Under the pieces are notes generated by a model. That model made no database searches. It was not told where the DNA came from and was given only the letters and a program-made list of their open reading frames with translations. A stretch of 64,000 nucleotides of DNA from the NCBI RefSeq assembly GCF_015352985.1, contig NZ_JACYXF010000001.1, forward strand, positions 186,001 through 250,000, in the 5' to 3' direction. The position numbers were made by a program, and so were the translations under genes. This DNA is from Noviherbaspirillum malthae (GTDB lineage Bacteria; Pseudomonadota; Gammaproteobacteria; Burkholderiales; Burkholderiaceae_D). Of the stretch, positions 8,578 through 17,322 are shown in pieces (position 1 is the first letter of the stretch; every line of letters begins with the position of its first letter).

Positions 8578-9471
8578 ATGTCCCGCAATACAGCCATCGC
8601 CCTCGTCCTGCTGTCCGCCCTCGGCTTCGGCAGCATGGCCCTGTTCGCCAGGACCGCCTATGACGCCGGCGTCAGCCCGAGCATGCTACTGACTCTGCGG
8701 TTCGCCATCGCGGTAGCCTTGCTCGCGCCGCTGGTCAGGCTGCGGCGCGCCGCCTTGCCGCGCGGCCGCACGCTGGCCGGCTTCGTGCTGATGGGCCTGC
8801 TCTACACCGGCCAGTCGCAGGCATATTTCACCGCACTGATCCATGCCAGCAGCGGCCTGGTCGGCTTGTTGCTCTATACCTATCCGGTGCTGGTCACCAT
8901 GCTGGCGGTCGCCATCGGCAGCGAGAAGCTCGACCGCCGCACGATGGCGCTGCTGGCCGTAGCGGTGACCGGCATGGCGGTCATGCTCGGCGGCGACCTG
9001 CAGGGAACGCCGCTGGGTATCATCCTCGGCCTGGCCGCCGCTGCCATCTATGCGGTCTATATCCTGCTCGGCGGCCGCATCACCAAGGGCATCGACCCGC
9101 TGGCGGGTACGCTGGTGATCATGTCGGTGGCATGCCTGGGCAACGGCGGCTTCGCGCTGGCCGACGGCTCGGCGCTGCCGCCCACGCCGGCGGCCTGGAT
9201 GGCAATCGCCGCCATCGCTGCGCTGACGGCGGTCGCGGTGACGACCTTCCTGGTCGGCATCCGGCATGTCGGGCCGTCGCAGGCATCGATCATTTCCACA
9301 CTGGAGCCGGTGATCACGCTTTGCCTGGGCGTTGCCTTGCTGTCCGAATCGGTCAGTGCCGGACAGCTGCTGGGCGGCGCGATGGTGCTGTGCGCGGTGA
9401 TCCTGCTCGCCATGCGCACGCGTGCCGGGGACGAGGCTCCGCGCGCCCGGACGGCGGCGGCTGAAGCCTGA
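8578..9471 (+). CDS. EamA/DMT superfamily transporter
   Basis: This integral membrane protein of about 297 residues has ten predicted helices in two EamA repeats, for example AIALVLLSALGFGSMALFAR at the start and ASIISTLEPVITLCLGVALL near the end of repeat two, where the PSQASIISTLEP element is typical. Members export amino acids or other metabolites from the cytoplasm. ATG 8578 is preferred because GAAAG lies about 10 bp upstream; ATG 8569 is also in frame. The C-terminal tail is Ala/Arg-rich. It is divergent from, and probably regulated by, the LysR gene at 7513-8436. The substrate is unknown. Confidence 0.88.
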   Translation: MSRNTAIALVLLSALGFGSMALFARTAYDAGVSPSMLLTLRFAIAVALLAPLVRLRRAALPRGRTLAGFVLMGLLYTGQSQAYFTALIHASSGLVGLLLYTYPVLVTMLAVAIGSEKLDRRTMALLAVAVTGMAVMLGGDLQGTPLGIILGLAAAAIYAVYILLGGRITKGIDPLAGTLVIMSVACLGNGGFALADGSALPPTPAAWMAIAAIAALTAVAVTTFLVGIRHVGPSQASIISTLEPVITLCLGVALLSESVSAGQLLGGAMVLCAVILLAMRTRAGDEAPRARTAAAEA

Positions 9472-9542
9472 GCCCAGCCATACCGCGGCCATGGCAGGTG
9501 CATAGCAGGTATACTGGGCCGTCTTCCGCCCAGTCATTCGCC

Positions 9543-10289
9543 ATGCTCTTCGACTTCGTCCTGCTCGACAAGCTGCGTGCCGCGCGCCATATCGCTGTCT
9601 TTTCCGGCGCGGGCATGTCCGCCGAAAGCGGCATTCCCACTTTCCGCGAAGCGCACACCGGCCTGTGGGCCAAGTATCGGCCGGAAGACCTGGCGACTCC
9701 CGATGCTTTCCTGCGCGATCCCGTCACCGTATGGAACTGGTATGCGTGGCGGCGCGAACTGCTGCGGGATGCCAAACCCAATCCAGGCCATCTTGCGGTA
9801 GCGCAGCTTGAAGGGCTGGTGCCGAAGGTCACGGTCATTACCCAGAACGTCGACGGCCTGCATCAGCGCGCAGGCAGCAGCGACGTCATCGAATTGCACG
9901 GCAATATTCTCGACACCCGGTGTTTCGACTGCGGCAGGCCGGCCGAGAGTGCTGCCGTGAAAGCATCCGAAGAAGTCCCGCCGCGCTGCGGGCATTGCGG
10001 CGGCATGCTGCGTCCGGGCGTGGTCTGGTTCGGCGAATCCCTGCCGTCGGCGGCATGGAGCCGCGCCTCCGAAGTGCTTGAGGAGGCCGACGTCTTTTTC
10101 TGCATCGGCACGTCCAGCCTGGTCGAACCCGCCGCCAGCCTGCCGCGTTACGCCCGCTCCTGTGGCCGCACCGTGATCCAGATCAATCCCGAAGCTACCA
10201 GCCATGATGTGATTGCCCAGTACATCCTGCGCGGCAAGGCAGGCGAGGTGATGCCGGAACTGCTTTTCGCCGCATGGCCGCATGGATAG
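9543..10289 (+). CDS. cobB: NAD-dependent protein deacylase, Sir2 family
   Basis: This 248-residue sirtuin uses NAD to remove acyl groups from protein lysines. Visible motifs are GAGMSAESGIPTFR (residues 22-35), TQNVDGLH (100-107) with catalytic His119 in LHGN, two CxxC pairs (Cys127/130 and Cys149/152) for structural zinc, and GTSSLVEPA. The YxxR pair Tyr67/Arg70 matches the acid-binding pair of SIRT5 and CobB, so desuccinylase/demalonylase activity is plausible. ATG 9543 fits the family start; an upstream in-frame ATG at 9498 adds residues without support. It lies 30 bp upstream of the NTF2-like gene on the same strand, so the two may be co-transcribed. Confidence 0.9.
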   Translation: MLFDFVLLDKLRAARHIAVFSGAGMSAESGIPTFREAHTGLWAKYRPEDLATPDAFLRDPVTVWNWYAWRRELLRDAKPNPGHLAVAQLEGLVPKVTVITQNVDGLHQRAGSSDVIELHGNILDTRCFDCGRPAESAAVKASEEVPPRCGHCGGMLRPGVVWFGESLPSAAWSRASEVLEEADVFFCIGTSSLVEPAASLPRYARSCGRTVIQINPEATSHDVIAQYILRGKAGEVMPELLFAAWPHG

Positions 10290-10318
10290 TGCTACCCATT
10301 CCTGAACAGGAGACCGTC

Positions 10319-10720
10319 ATGCCGACCGACGAACAGTCCATCCGCAATCTTTTCTTCGAATGGCAGACCGCTTCGGAGGAAGGCGATCCCGACCGCCTGG
10401 CCAGGCTGATGTCCGAAGACGTGGTGTTTCTCATGCCGGGGCAGGCGCCGATGCACGGCAGGGACAGCTTTCTCGAGGCCTTTCGTGAAGGCATGCAACA
10501 TTACCGCATCGAATCCCAGGGCGAGATCAGGGAGTTGCAGATTCACGGCAGGATCGCCTTCTGCTGGACGCAGCTCAACGTGACCATGACGCCGCGCCGC
10601 AACGGCCTGTCGATGCGGCGCTCCGGCCCCACCCTGACGATACTGCACAAGGGTGCCGACGATGCCTGGATGATCGTGCGGGACGCCAACATGCTGACCC
10701 CTCAACCTGCCTCCACCTAG
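10319..10720 (+). CDS. NTF2-like (SnoaL/DUF4440-type) protein
   Basis: This 133-residue protein has the cystatin-like alpha+beta NTF2 fold pattern: SIRNLFFEWQTASEEGDPDR (first helix) then LMSEDVVFLMPGQAPMHGRD, then beta strands ending in WMIVRDANML. Such proteins include small enzymes and ligand-binding proteins, and the sequence does not say which this is. The start at 10319 has AGGAGA about 8 bp upstream. It follows the sirtuin gene by 29 bp. Confidence 0.8.
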   Translation: MPTDEQSIRNLFFEWQTASEEGDPDRLARLMSEDVVFLMPGQAPMHGRDSFLEAFREGMQHYRIESQGEIRELQIHGRIAFCWTQLNVTMTPRRNGLSMRRSGPTLTILHKGADDAWMIVRDANMLTPQPAST

Positions 10721-10831
10721 CCGATACCAGCGTCCTGGCCTGCGCAGGAACTTAATCGCGTTGCATGGGTTCTTCCTACTGTTCGAATCATTACGATTTT
10801 GCGATTTTGCGCTTTTGCAGAGGAGAAGCTT

Positions 10832-11332
10832 ATGGACGTGCAACAGCAGGCACATGAGGAACTGCAGGATGTCGCGCAGCTGGTAGAGGAAATCAAGTTC
10901 GCGATGATGACCACCGAGGAAGACGATGGCACCCTGCGCAGCCGGCCGATGTCGACGATGCAGATGGATGCCGCCGGCAATCTCTGGTTTTTCACCGGGC
11001 TCGATTCGCCCAAGGTCGAGGAGGCGCTTCAGCACCGCCAGGTCAACCTGAGCTATGCGCGCCCCGACAAGCAGGATTACCTGTCGGTATCGGGCATCGC
11101 CGAAGTGGTACGCGACAAGGAAAAGATGCGCTCGCTATGGACGCCATGGATCAAGCCCTGGTTCCCCAACGGGCTCGACGACCCCAACCTGGTGCTGCTG
11201 AAGGTCGCCATCACCGAAGCGGAATACTGGGTCGCGCCCGGCAGCGCGGTCAAGCGCATGTACGGGCTGGCCAAGGGCATCATGACCGGCAATACCGATG
11301 CGCTGGGCGACAACCGCAAGGTCATCATGTAA
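10832..11332 (+). CDS. Pyridoxamine 5'-phosphate oxidase-fold general stress protein
   Basis: This 166-residue split-barrel flavin-binding protein resembles the general stress protein 26 group. Diagnostic parts are FAMMTTEEDDGTLRSRPMST (about residues 29-48) and NLWFFTGLDSPKVEE, followed by VNLSYARPDKQDYLSVSG and a C-terminal YWVAPGSAVKRMYGLAKG. Related proteins bind FMN or F420-like cofactors, and some respond to stress. The start at 10832 has GAGGAGA upstream. The gene is 33 bp before the ferritin-like gene on the same strand, suggesting a two-gene stress unit. Confidence 0.85.
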   Translation: MDVQQQAHEELQDVAQLVEEIKFAMMTTEEDDGTLRSRPMSTMQMDAAGNLWFFTGLDSPKVEEALQHRQVNLSYARPDKQDYLSVSGIAEVVRDKEKMRSLWTPWIKPWFPNGLDDPNLVLLKVAITEAEYWVAPGSAVKRMYGLAKGIMTGNTDALGDNRKVIM

Positions 11333-11365
11333 TGCCGGTTGCGGGCGATCGCAGATGAGGACAGC

Positions 11366-11977
11366 ATGAAACAGCCATCCGAAAGAAGCCGGCGCCGCAC
11401 TTCACGCGCCGCCGCCGGCACCCAGTCACAGCCGTCGCAGCTGCTGCTCGACAAGCTCGCCGAACGGCTGGCCTTCGAACGAGGCGGCATCCAGTTCTAC
11501 GATGCGCTGATCGGCAAGTTCGAGGCTTCGCAGGACAGCTCCACCAGCATGACCCTGGCCGACCTGCAGAAGATACGGCAGGACGAAGCGCGCCATGCCG
11601 ACATGCTGGCCGGCGCGATTGCCGGCATCGGCGGCGAGCCGGATGCGCCGACGCCGTCGGCCGAACTGGTCGGCATCGAATCGCAGGGCTTGAAGCAGGT
11701 GCTCGACGATCCCGATTCCACGATTGCGCAATCGCTGCACGCGCTGCTGGTCGCCGAGATGACCGACAACGCCGGCTGGGAGCTGCTGATCGCGCTGGCC
11801 GAGGACCAGGAGCACATGGCGCTGATCAGCGATTTCAGCGTGGCGCTCGACGAGGAGCGCGCGCATCTCATGCAGGTGCAGCACTGGTACGAGGAAGCGA
11901 TGATCGGAAGGGCGGTGTCGGACGGCGCGCTGATCGACGACGTGAGCGACATGAATCCCTCGTCGTCGCTGCATTGA
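11366..11977 (+). CDS. Ferritin-like domain protein
   Basis: This 203-residue protein is mainly helical and shows the four-helix carboxylate/histidine pattern of ferritin-like proteins: LAFERGGIQFYDALI (helix 1), IRQDEARHADML (ExxH), HALLVAEMTDNAGWELLI and DEERAHLMQVQHWYEEA (ExxH). These could bind a di-iron centre. The first 25 residues are basic and Ser/Thr-rich and look disordered. The specific function (peroxide reduction, iron storage, DNA protection) cannot be fixed. It directly follows the PPOX-fold stress gene and ends 26 bp before a convergent LysR gene. Confidence 0.7.
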   Translation: MKQPSERSRRRTSRAAAGTQSQPSQLLLDKLAERLAFERGGIQFYDALIGKFEASQDSSTSMTLADLQKIRQDEARHADMLAGAIAGIGGEPDAPTPSAELVGIESQGLKQVLDDPDSTIAQSLHALLVAEMTDNAGWELLIALAEDQEHMALISDFSVALDEERAHLMQVQHWYEEAMIGRAVSDGALIDDVSDMNPSSSLH

Positions 11978-12002
11978 TATCGCCGCGGCTATCCTGGTGC
12001 AA

Positions 12003-12896
12003 TCAGTGCGGCGCCGGGCCGCTCAGGTAATTTACCAGCTGCCTTGCCTGGGCCGACAGCCGGTCGAGGTCGAGCACGCCGAGCCGCAGCTCGCGCGTGG
12101 CCCAGGGGTCGTCAAGCACTACGATCGCAGTCGCCGCGTCCGCCTGATACCGCTGCGCTACGGCTTCCGGCAATACGGTCAGTCCTGAGCCCTGTCCGAC
12201 CAGCTGGGCCAGCGCAAAGAAGCTGGGGGTGCGCACGCGCACCGTCAGCGGCCGGCCTAGCCGCGTGGCCCAGTCTTCCACAAATGCCTGCAAGGCCCGC
12301 GCCCGCGGCATGCCGACAAACGGGTAGCCGAGCGCTTCGCTCAGCAGGCAGTGGCCGCGTCCGGCCAGCGCATGATCGCCCGGCACGAACAGCACCAGGC
12401 GGTCATGGCGGAAGGGCAGCGTCATGATGCCGGTAAGCGAAATATTCCCGTCCAGCACGCCGACATCGACTTCTTCCGCAAGCACGGCCTGCAGCACCTG
12501 CCGGCTCGGCTTCTCCTCGATCTGCAGATCGACTTCCGGAAAATCGTTCAGGAACGGCCCCAGCGCCGTCGGCAGGAAAGTGCTGTTGGCAACGGTGTTG
12601 GCCGCCATCCGCACGTTCACGCGGCGCTGGCCAGTCAGCGCCTTGAGCGCTTCGCCGAGCTGCTGCGATTCGCCCACCACGCGGCGCGCATGGTCGAGTG
12701 CGATCCTGCCGGCGGGTGTCGGCGTCATGCCGTCGGCATGGCGGAGAAACAGCGGCAGGCCGATGCGCTGCTCCAGCAGGCGCAGGCGGTTGCTGGCTGC
12801 CGACAGGGCGATGGGGAATCCGGCCGCGGCCCGGCTCAGGCTGCCGGTATCGGCAATGGCCATCAACAGGCGCAGATCCGTCAGGTCGAAATGCAT
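12003..12896 (-). CDS. LysR family transcriptional regulator
   Basis: This 297-residue LysR protein opens with FDLTDLRLLMAIADTGSLSR and an HTH around AAGFPIALSAASNRLRLLEQ, then the effector-binding domain (VNVRMAANTVANSTFLPTAL onward). It is divergent from the second EamA gene, with 97 bp between start codons, so it probably controls that exporter. Sequence and HTH differ clearly from the LysR at 7513-8436, so the two LysR/EamA pairs are not a recent tandem duplication. The effector is unknown. Confidence 0.9.
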   Translation of the reverse strand: MHFDLTDLRLLMAIADTGSLSRAAAGFPIALSAASNRLRLLEQRIGLPLFLRHADGMTPTPAGRIALDHARRVVGESQQLGEALKALTGQRRVNVRMAANTVANSTFLPTALGPFLNDFPEVDLQIEEKPSRQVLQAVLAEEVDVGVLDGNISLTGIMTLPFRHDRLVLFVPGDHALAGRGHCLLSEALGYPFVGMPRARALQAFVEDWATRLGRPLTVRVRTPSFFALAQLVGQGSGLTVLPEAVAQRYQADAATAIVVLDDPWATRELRLGVLDLDRLSAQARQLVNYLSGPAPH

Positions 12897-12993
12897 GCCT
12901 TCTCCGTATGCGAAGGATTGCTACAGGAAATAGGCATTCTAACCGGCTTGGCTTCGCTTCAGAATAAGGGCAATCGTCGCAACCAGATCAATC

Positions 12994-13977
12994 ATGCTCA
13001 GCACTTTGCAATTCGTCGCGCCGGCCTGGATCAGGGATGGCCGGCTGTACGCCTTTCTTGCCGCCGCTGGCTTTTCCCTTAAGGCCATTTTCGTCAAGCT
13101 GGCTTACCAGACGCATGCCATCGAACCGCTGACGCTGCTCGCACTGCGCATGGCATTCGCCTTGCCCCTGTTCCTCTGGCTGGTCTGGAAAAGCCGCAGC
13201 CCGAGCAACCCGCCCCTGTCGCTCGGCGATGCCGGGCGGATCTGGATGCTGGCGCTGCTCGGCTATTACCTGTCCAGCCTGTTCGATTTTCATGGCCTGA
13301 CCTACATCAGCGCCGGGCTGGAGCGCCTGATTCTCTATCTCTATCCGACCATGGTGCTGCTGCTCGACGCCTGCCGTACGCGCAAGGCGCCGTCGGCGCG
13401 CACCTGGATGGCGATGGCGGTGTGTTATGCCGGACTGGCGATCGCCTTCAGCCACGACCTGCACCAGGCAGGGCAGGGCAGCGATGTGCTCAAGGGATCG
13501 GCCTGGGTATTCGCCAGCGCCGTCACCTATGCGCTCTACTACCTGGGCACCGGCGACATGGTCAAGCGCATGGGATCGATGCGTCTTGCCGGCCTGGCGG
13601 GAAGCGCTTCCTGCGTGCTGGTGCTGGGCCACTTCCTGCTTTTCGGACATCCGCAGGCATTGCCCGGGCTGCCGGCCGACATCTACGGTTGGTCCCTGCT
13701 GATGGCGGTGCTGTCGACCGCCTTGCCGATCTATTGGCTGGCGCTTGCCATCCGGAGCATGGGGGCGGCGCAGGCGGCGGCCGTGGGCACGATGGGCCCG
13801 GTGCTTACCGTGTTTGCCGCATGGGCAATGCTGGGCGAATCGCTCTCCCTGCTGCAGCTTGCGGGACTCGGACTGGTAATGCTGGGCGTCACGCGGCTCA
13901 AGCCTTCGGCTGCGGCGAAACCCGCAGCGCCTCCGGTATCTCCGGCTGCGGCAGTCATGGGGCGGAAATCCCGCTGA
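12994..13977 (+). CDS. EamA/DMT superfamily transporter
   Basis: This 327-residue membrane protein has ten predicted helices in two EamA repeats, beginning with FLAAAGFSLKAIFVKLAYQT (about residues 16-35) and including WMLALLGYYLSSLFDFHGLT and MGPVLTVFAAWAMLGESLSL near the end. Such carriers export small metabolites. The C-terminus is an Ala/Pro-rich tail. It is divergent from the LysR gene at 12003-12896 and is followed by a hairpin terminator at 14043-14079. The substrate cannot be inferred. Confidence 0.88.
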   Translation: MLSTLQFVAPAWIRDGRLYAFLAAAGFSLKAIFVKLAYQTHAIEPLTLLALRMAFALPLFLWLVWKSRSPSNPPLSLGDAGRIWMLALLGYYLSSLFDFHGLTYISAGLERLILYLYPTMVLLLDACRTRKAPSARTWMAMAVCYAGLAIAFSHDLHQAGQGSDVLKGSAWVFASAVTYALYYLGTGDMVKRMGSMRLAGLAGSASCVLVLGHFLLFGHPQALPGLPADIYGWSLLMAVLSTALPIYWLALAIRSMGAAQAAAVGTMGPVLTVFAAWAMLGESLSLLQLAGLGLVMLGVTRLKPSAAAKPAAPPVSPAAAVMGRKSR

Positions 13978-14042
13978 GCCTGGATATCGGCCCGGCGTCT
14001 TCCGCGCTCGGCGGGAGGCTCATCGAATCCTGTAAACGGGCG

Positions 14043-14079
14043 AGCGGCCAGGTGCAATAGCACCTTCCGGCCGCTTTTC
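14043..14079 (+). terminator. Terminator after the second EamA gene
   Basis: GCGGCC-AGGTGC (14043-14054) pairs with GCACCT (14059-14064) and GGCCGC (14068-14073) around an AATA loop, with a three-base bulge, followed by TTTT. It lies 66 bp after the EamA stop codon. Confidence 0.7.
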
Positions 14080-14235
14080 CTTGCCGGATTGCTATTGCCA
14101 GGCATACATCCGGCGCTTCACCGACCCCGTATCGCATGCCATTTCCGCGACACAAGGAAGATTTCATATTGCGCTGCAAATAGAAAAAGCACGCTCACGC
14201 TATAAAATGCAGGCTTGTTACCTGCATATACATAG

Positions 14236-14610
14236 ATGATGTCCGAATCCGTCCGCATCGATAAGTGGCTGTGGGCAGCCCGCTTTTTCAAAACCCGCTC
14301 GATGGCTACCGACGCCGTCGACGGCGGCAAGGTCCGCCTGAACGGCGAACGCATCAAGCCGGCGCGCGGCGTCAAGCCCGGCGATACCTTGGAAATCGAC
14401 AATGGTTCGACGGAATGGGAAGTCGTCGTGAAGAACCTCGCCGACAAGCGCGGCTCCGCCGCCATTGCCCAGACCCTTTACGAAGAAACCGAAAAGAGTA
14501 TTGCCGAACGCGAGAAAAAAGCCGAGCAGCGGCGTTTCTTCCATGAACCTAGCGAGTCGATCAAGGGGCGCCCGACCAAGCGCGACCGGCGCCTGATCGA
14601 CAAATTCTGA
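14236..14610 (+). CDS. hslR: Heat-shock protein 15, S4-domain RNA-binding protein
   Basis: This 124-residue protein has an N-terminal S4 RNA-binding domain: RIDKWLWAARFFKTRSMATD (residues 7-26), GGKVRLNGERIKPARGVKPG and DTLEID. E. coli Hsp15 (HslR) binds stalled 50S subunits that still carry nascent chains and helps recycle them. The charged Lys/Glu/Arg-rich C-terminal half (EKSIAEREKKAEQRR) is typical. Two adjacent ATGs (14236 and 14239) are possible starts. The gene stands alone, with a terminator upstream and a promoter region for the next gene downstream. Confidence 0.88.
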   Translation: MMSESVRIDKWLWAARFFKTRSMATDAVDGGKVRLNGERIKPARGVKPGDTLEIDNGSTEWEVVVKNLADKRGSAAIAQTLYEETEKSIAEREKKAEQRRFFHEPSESIKGRPTKRDRRLIDKF

Positions 14611-14704
14611 TCCGGATTCTTCCTTGCGGGAAGCAGGCCGGGCAAGGCCTGCGCAGCGAATCATGCTGCACCGCACGACTAGAATTCTCCCTCTAAGTTC
14701 CTGT

Positions 14705-14732
14705 TTGACATTTATACTACGGTAGATAATAG
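14705..14732 (+). promoter_or_regulatory. Candidate promoter for the tetR-fad cluster
   Basis: A perfect -35 box TTGACA (14705-14710) is followed after 16 bp by TAATAG (14727-14732). A short inverted CTAC/GTAG pair lies in the spacer and could be an operator half-site pair. It is about 70 bp upstream of the TetR gene. Position and -35 quality are good; the -10 is only moderate. Confidence 0.5.
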
Positions 14733-14803
14733 TACGAGCGTTCGCTTCAGGTTAAACGCCTTCTACGCCGTGCTGAATTTTGATTTTTTGATAGGGCACC
14801 ACT

Positions 14804-15487
14804 GTGGCAACCAACATGACTGACTCGACAACCAAACTGATGCGCAAGGGCGAGCTGACCCGCGCCGCGATTCTCGATGTGGCACTCGACCTGGCCAGCC
14901 GCGACGGCCTGGAAGGGTTGACCATCGGTTTGCTTGCCGACAAGATGAACATGAGCAAGTCGGGCGTGTTCGCGCATTTCGGGTCGCGTGAGGATTTGCA
15001 GATCGAAGTGGTGAAGCTGTATCACCACCACTTCGAGCAGGAAGTGTTCTATCCCAGCATGAAAGAGCCGCGCGGCTTGCCCCGCCTGCAGGCGATGTTC
15101 GCCCGCTGGGTCAAGCGCGTGTCGGTCGAGATCGCATCCGGCTGCATCTACATCAGCGGCGCCGTCGAATACGACGACCGCCCCGGTGCGATCCGCGAAG
15201 AGTTGGCCGGCATGGTGCGCGCATGGAAAAACGCCTTGCGCCGCTGCGTCGTGCAAACCATCGAGATGGGGCATCTGTCGGCCGATACCGATCCGGACCA
15301 ATTGGTCTTCGAGACGTACGGCCTGATTCTCGCCCTGCATCACGATGCGCGTTTCCTGAAGTTGCCCGGCAGCGTCAACCGTGCCGAAGTCGGGTTTGAA
15401 CGCCTGGTCAGGAGTTACCAGAATCCGCAGTCCGCATCCCGGGAGGATGCGCCTGCAAAACCGAATCCCAAATCCGCTGTCAAGTAG
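14804..15487 (+). CDS. TetR family transcriptional regulator of the beta-oxidation cluster
   Basis: This 227-residue protein has an N-terminal TetR HTH: TRAAILDVALDLASRDGLEG (about residues 19-38) then LADKMNMSKSGVFAHFGSRE, followed by an all-helical ligand domain. GTG 14804 has AGGG about 8 bp upstream and is chosen; ATG 14816 (MTDSTTK) is an alternative. It stands 32 bp before an acyl-CoA dehydrogenase gene and heads a fatty-acid degradation cluster, so by analogy with PsrA/FadR-type TetR regulators it probably senses an acyl-CoA and represses this cluster. That role is inferred from context. Confidence 0.85.
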   Translation: MATNMTDSTTKLMRKGELTRAAILDVALDLASRDGLEGLTIGLLADKMNMSKSGVFAHFGSREDLQIEVVKLYHHHFEQEVFYPSMKEPRGLPRLQAMFARWVKRVSVEIASGCIYISGAVEYDDRPGAIREELAGMVRAWKNALRRCVVQTIEMGHLSADTDPDQLVFETYGLILALHHDARFLKLPGSVNRAEVGFERLVRSYQNPQSASREDAPAKPNPKSAVK

Positions 15488-15519
15488 ACAGCCTAGTTCA
15501 GACGTCAGGAGAAAACACC

Positions 15520-17310
15520 ATGGGTCAATACGTCGCTCCCTTGCGCGACATGCAGTTCGTGCTGCATGAGCTGCTGAAAGTGGAAGATGAGTTCAAGCAA
15601 CTGCCGAAGCATGCAGAAATCGACAAGGACATCATCAACCAGCTGCTGGAAGAGGGCGGCAAGTTCAGCTCCCAGGTGGTATTCCCCCTGAACCATTCCG
15701 GCGACCGCGAAGGCTGCCGCCTCGACAAGGAAACCCACGTCGTGCAGACGCCCAAGGGTTTCAAGGAAGCCTATCAGCAGTATGTGGAGGCCGGCTGGCC
15801 GGCACTGTCCTGCGACCCGGAGTTCGGTGGCCAGGGCCTGCCCATCGTGGTCAACAACTCCTTCTACGAGATGCTGAACTCGGCCAACCAGGCCTGGACC
15901 ATGTATCCCGGCCTGTCGCACGGCGCCTATGAAGCGCTGCATGCGCACGGCACGCCCGAGCTGAAGGCGCTCTACCTGCCCAAGCTGGTGTCCGGCGAAT
16001 GGACCGGCACCATGTGCCTGACCGAACCGCATTGCGGCACCGACCTCGGCCTCCTGCGCACCAAGGCCGAACCGCAGGCCGACGGCTCCTACAAGATCAC
16101 CGGCGGCAAGATCTTCATCTCGGCCGGCGAGCATGAAATGTCGGCCAACATCATCCACCTAGTGCTGGCGCGCCTGCCGGATGCGCCCTCGGGCACGAAA
16201 GGCATCTCGCTGTTCCTGGTGCCGAAGTACATTCCCGATGCGAACGGCAACCCGGGCGAGCGCAATCCTATCTTCTGCGGCGCTATCGAAGAGAAGATGG
16301 GCATCCACGGCAATTCCACCTGCCAGATGAATCTCGACAGCGCGCGCGGCTGGCTGATCGGCGAGCCGAACAAGGGCTTGAACGCGATGTTCGTGATGAT
16401 GAACGCGGCCCGCTTGGGCGTCGGCATGCAGTCGCTCGGCCTGACCGAAGTCGCCTACCAGAACGCCGTCACCTATGCGAAGGACCGCCTGCAGATGCGC
16501 AGCCTGTCCGGCGTCAAGGCTCCCGAAAAGGCAGCCGATCCGATCATCGTGCACCCCGACGTGCGCCGCATGCTGCTGACCGCGCGTGCCTATGCCGAAG
16601 GCGGCCGCGCCTTCTGCTCGTATGTCGCGCTGCAGATCGACCGCGAACTGAACCATCCCGACGAGGAAGTGCGCAAGGAAGCCGCCGACGAAGTCGCGCT
16701 GCTGACACCGATCATCAAGGCCTTCCTGACCGACAACGGCTGGATCGCCACCTCGGAAGCGATGCAGGTCTACGGCGGCCACGGCTACATCTCCGAATGG
16801 GGCATGGAGCAGTACGTGCGCGATGCCCGCATCAACATGATCTATGAAGGCACCAACACCATCCAGTCGCTGGACCTGCTGGGCCGCAAGATCCTGATGG
16901 ACAACGGCGCCAAGCTGCGCAAGTTCGGCGCCAAGGTGCAGGCCTTTGTCGAAGAGAACGGCACCGATGAAGCGATGTCGGAATTTATCACGCCGCTGGC
17001 CGACCTCGGCGAGAAGGTCACCAAGCTGACCATGGAAATCGGCATGAAGGCCTTCCAGAACCAGGATGAAGTGGGCGCCGCCGCCGTGCCTTACCTGCGC
17101 GTGGCCGGCCATCTGGTGTTCTCCTACTTCTTCGCGCAGATGGCGAAGATCGCACTGGAGAAGCAGGATTCCGGCGACAGCTTCTACAAGGCCAAGCTCG
17201 CGACCGCGCGCTTCTACTTCGGCCGCCTGCAGCCGGAAACGGCGATGCTGATCCGCCAGGCGCGTTCGGGCGCGGCGAATCTGATGGCGATGGACGAAGA
17301 GCTGTTCTAA
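15520..17310 (+). CDS. Acyl-CoA dehydrogenase (DmdC/AidB-like large type)
   Basis: This 596-residue flavoenzyme oxidises acyl-CoA to 2-enoyl-CoA, the first beta-oxidation step. It has the N-terminal, middle and C-terminal ACAD domains (TMCLTEPHCGTDLGLLRTKA in the FAD region; MQVYGGHGYISEWGMEQYVR; YEGTNTIQ with catalytic Glu about residue 443) plus an extra C-terminal helical domain from about 470. This size and tail match the DmdC-type subgroup rather than the 380-residue short-chain type. It follows the TetR gene and precedes the HAD-ECH gene. Chain-length preference cannot be read from sequence. Confidence 0.92.
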   Translation: MGQYVAPLRDMQFVLHELLKVEDEFKQLPKHAEIDKDIINQLLEEGGKFSSQVVFPLNHSGDREGCRLDKETHVVQTPKGFKEAYQQYVEAGWPALSCDPEFGGQGLPIVVNNSFYEMLNSANQAWTMYPGLSHGAYEALHAHGTPELKALYLPKLVSGEWTGTMCLTEPHCGTDLGLLRTKAEPQADGSYKITGGKIFISAGEHEMSANIIHLVLARLPDAPSGTKGISLFLVPKYIPDANGNPGERNPIFCGAIEEKMGIHGNSTCQMNLDSARGWLIGEPNKGLNAMFVMMNAARLGVGMQSLGLTEVAYQNAVTYAKDRLQMRSLSGVKAPEKAADPIIVHPDVRRMLLTARAYAEGGRAFCSYVALQIDRELNHPDEEVRKEAADEVALLTPIIKAFLTDNGWIATSEAMQVYGGHGYISEWGMEQYVRDARINMIYEGTNTIQSLDLLGRKILMDNGAKLRKFGAKVQAFVEENGTDEAMSEFITPLADLGEKVTKLTMEIGMKAFQNQDEVGAAAVPYLRVAGHLVFSYFFAQMAKIALEKQDSGDSFYKAKLATARFYFGRLQPETAMLIRQARSGAANLMAMDEELF

Positions 17311-17322
17311 GTCGTTCTTGCA

